From the NCBI GenBank assembly GCA_012800465.1, contig JAAZJI010000299.1:1-6425 (forward strand): DNA of 6,425 nt, given 5' to 3'. Positions 5,644 to 6,425 of this stretch are shown piece after piece. The notes below the pieces were generated by a model. It ran no database searches. It saw only the letters and a list, made by a program, of their open reading frames with translations, and was not told the origin of the DNA. The DNA comes from Spirochaetales bacterium. Its GTDB lineage: Bacteria; Spirochaetota; Spirochaetia; Sphaerochaetales; Sphaerochaetaceae. Both the position numbers and the translations under genes were made by a program. Position 1 is the first letter of the stretch. Each line of letters opens with the position of its first letter.

Positions 5644-6425
5644 TCAAGCCTCCTTCTTCTTCTGCTGGATGAGTACGAACGCTACCGCCGTGATCACGAC
5701 GAAACCGAGTATCACGGCGACCCTGCCGGCGACCGTGGTGCCTTTTCCCGAAGATGCAAGGCCGAAGTTATGGCTGATGGCAGCCCCTGCAAGCATGCCC
5801 AGCACGCTCATTGCGCTGTCGACGTTCCCCTCCCCTGCGAGGATCGTCTGCCTCAGGGGACATCCGCCGAGCAGGACGGAACCATATCCGACCAGGGCCA
5901 TGCCGAGGAAGTTCCAGAGCCAATCGGTGTGGGCGACGGCCTGACCGGTGAACCCCGGCTTGAAGTTGCCCGTCACCAGGTTCATGACCAGGGCGGAAAC
6001 GAACACCAGGACCAATCCGGAAAGCAGGGTCGAATCACGGAACAGGAACACGTCCCGGACGCCTCCGGCCATGCAGAAGCGATTCCGCTGGGCAAGCGCT
6101 CCAACGACGAGCCCGGCGACGAGCGAGACGATGATCGGCGAGTGGAGGCTTCCCGGTCCCGATTCGCTGAACTTCAAGAGCGACGGAATGAACAGCAACA
6201 CGACAAGGAGGGCTAAAAAGAGTCCGCTGACCGCTCCTCCCTCCACCGTGGACTGCTTCTGGCTTCTTCCGAGGGTGAATCCCCTGTTCAGCAGCAATGA
6301 TCCCGGGATGATGCCGGCGATGAAGCCAAAGAGGGCGACCAATGCATTCAGGTCTCCTCCGGCAAGCCTCAGAACCATCCTGAACGGACAGCCGAGGAAG
6401 ACCAGCGCCCCGATCATCACGAACG
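5644..6425 (-). CDS. yedE: YedE/YeeE-family membrane transporter, putative selenium transporter (partial, N-terminus beyond window)
   Basis: The frame is open to the right edge, so the visible 259 or so residues are the C-terminal part of a protein usually of about 350-400 residues. It is a polytopic inner-membrane protein of the YeeE/YedE (sulf_transp) family. The conserved thiol motifs are LGCPFRM near the edge, ALAQRNRFCMAGGVRD in the middle and LGGCPLRQ in the second half. These Cys residues line the path for sulfur species in thiosulfate transporters of the family. Seven or so hydrophobic segments are visible, and the C-terminus is the short basic tail QQKKKEA. The putative selenium subgroup is inferred from the motifs and from the adjacent TusA-like and DUF3343 genes. 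Thiosulfate or another sulfur compound is the alternative substrate. It leads the three-gene cassette, and its promoter is outside the window. Confidence 0.86.
   Translation of the reverse strand, partial: FVMIGALVFLGCPFRMVLRLAGGDLNALVALFGFIAGIIPGSLLLNRGFTLGRSQKQSTVEGGAVSGLFLALLVVLLFIPSLLKFSESGPGSLHSPIIVSLVAGLVVGALAQRNRFCMAGGVRDVFLFRDSTLLSGLVLVFVSALVMNLVTGNFKPGFTGQAVAHTDWLWNFLGMALVGYGSVLLGGCPLRQTILAGEGNVDSAMSVLGMLAGAAISHNFGLASSGKGTTVAGRVAVILGFVVITAVAFVLIQQKKKEA

Noticed and set aside
1..6425. CRISPR array, tRNA or rRNA genes
   Set aside because: No regularly spaced repeats, tRNA-like cloverleaf or conserved rRNA segments were seen on either strand.

Overview
The window looks like a chromosomal piece of a moderately GC-rich anaerobic bacterium, roughly 55-60% GC by eye. 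The substrate-binding protein has an ordinary cleavable signal peptide with no lipobox cysteine, which fits a Gram-negative-type envelope. A spirochaete such as a Sphaerochaeta relative is a guess from general protein flavour only. Almost everything real is on the minus strand. The one exception is a transposase-like gene on the plus strand. There is no gene-free stretch longer than 300 bases.

Reading the minus strand from right to left, the window opens with a selenium/sulfur trafficking cassette (6425-5200). It holds the C-terminal two thirds of a YedE/YeeE-type membrane transporter, a 68-residue TusA/SirA-type sulfur carrier with the CPxP motif, and a 79-residue DUF3343 (putative Se/S carrier) protein. 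These are packed with 1-base spacing and a 4-base overlap. A stem-loop lies just past the last stop codon. A spacer of about 190 bases with several palindromes follows. Then comes a plus-strand IS1634-family transposase-like gene (3904-5013), which keeps both ends of the family but has a much shortened catalytic core.

Back on the minus strand, a 120-residue ModE-type DNA-binding protein (3741-3379) has the winged-helix domain but no molybdate-binding domain. It precedes an ABC importer operon of the FecCD/BtuC class: permease (3232-2174), ATPase (2177-1356), a class I SAM-dependent methyltransferase (1375-659) and a periplasmic binding protein (614 to the left edge, truncated). The importer operon has a near-consensus sigma-70 promoter (TTGACA, 16 bases, TATACT). 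A perfect 10+10 base palindrome follows it, at the predicted transcription start and over the ribosome binding site. The palindrome is the natural candidate operator for the ModE-like protein.

The working interpretation is a locus for cofactor-metal uptake and selenium handling. The importer may carry molybdate or tungstate, as the FecCD-class MolBCA system does, and it would be controlled by the adjacent effector-less ModE. The neighbouring selenium cassette would serve the same class of enzymes, such as Mo/W- and Se-dependent formate dehydrogenases or Mo hydroxylases. Substrate and regulation are inferences; the gene families themselves are well supported.
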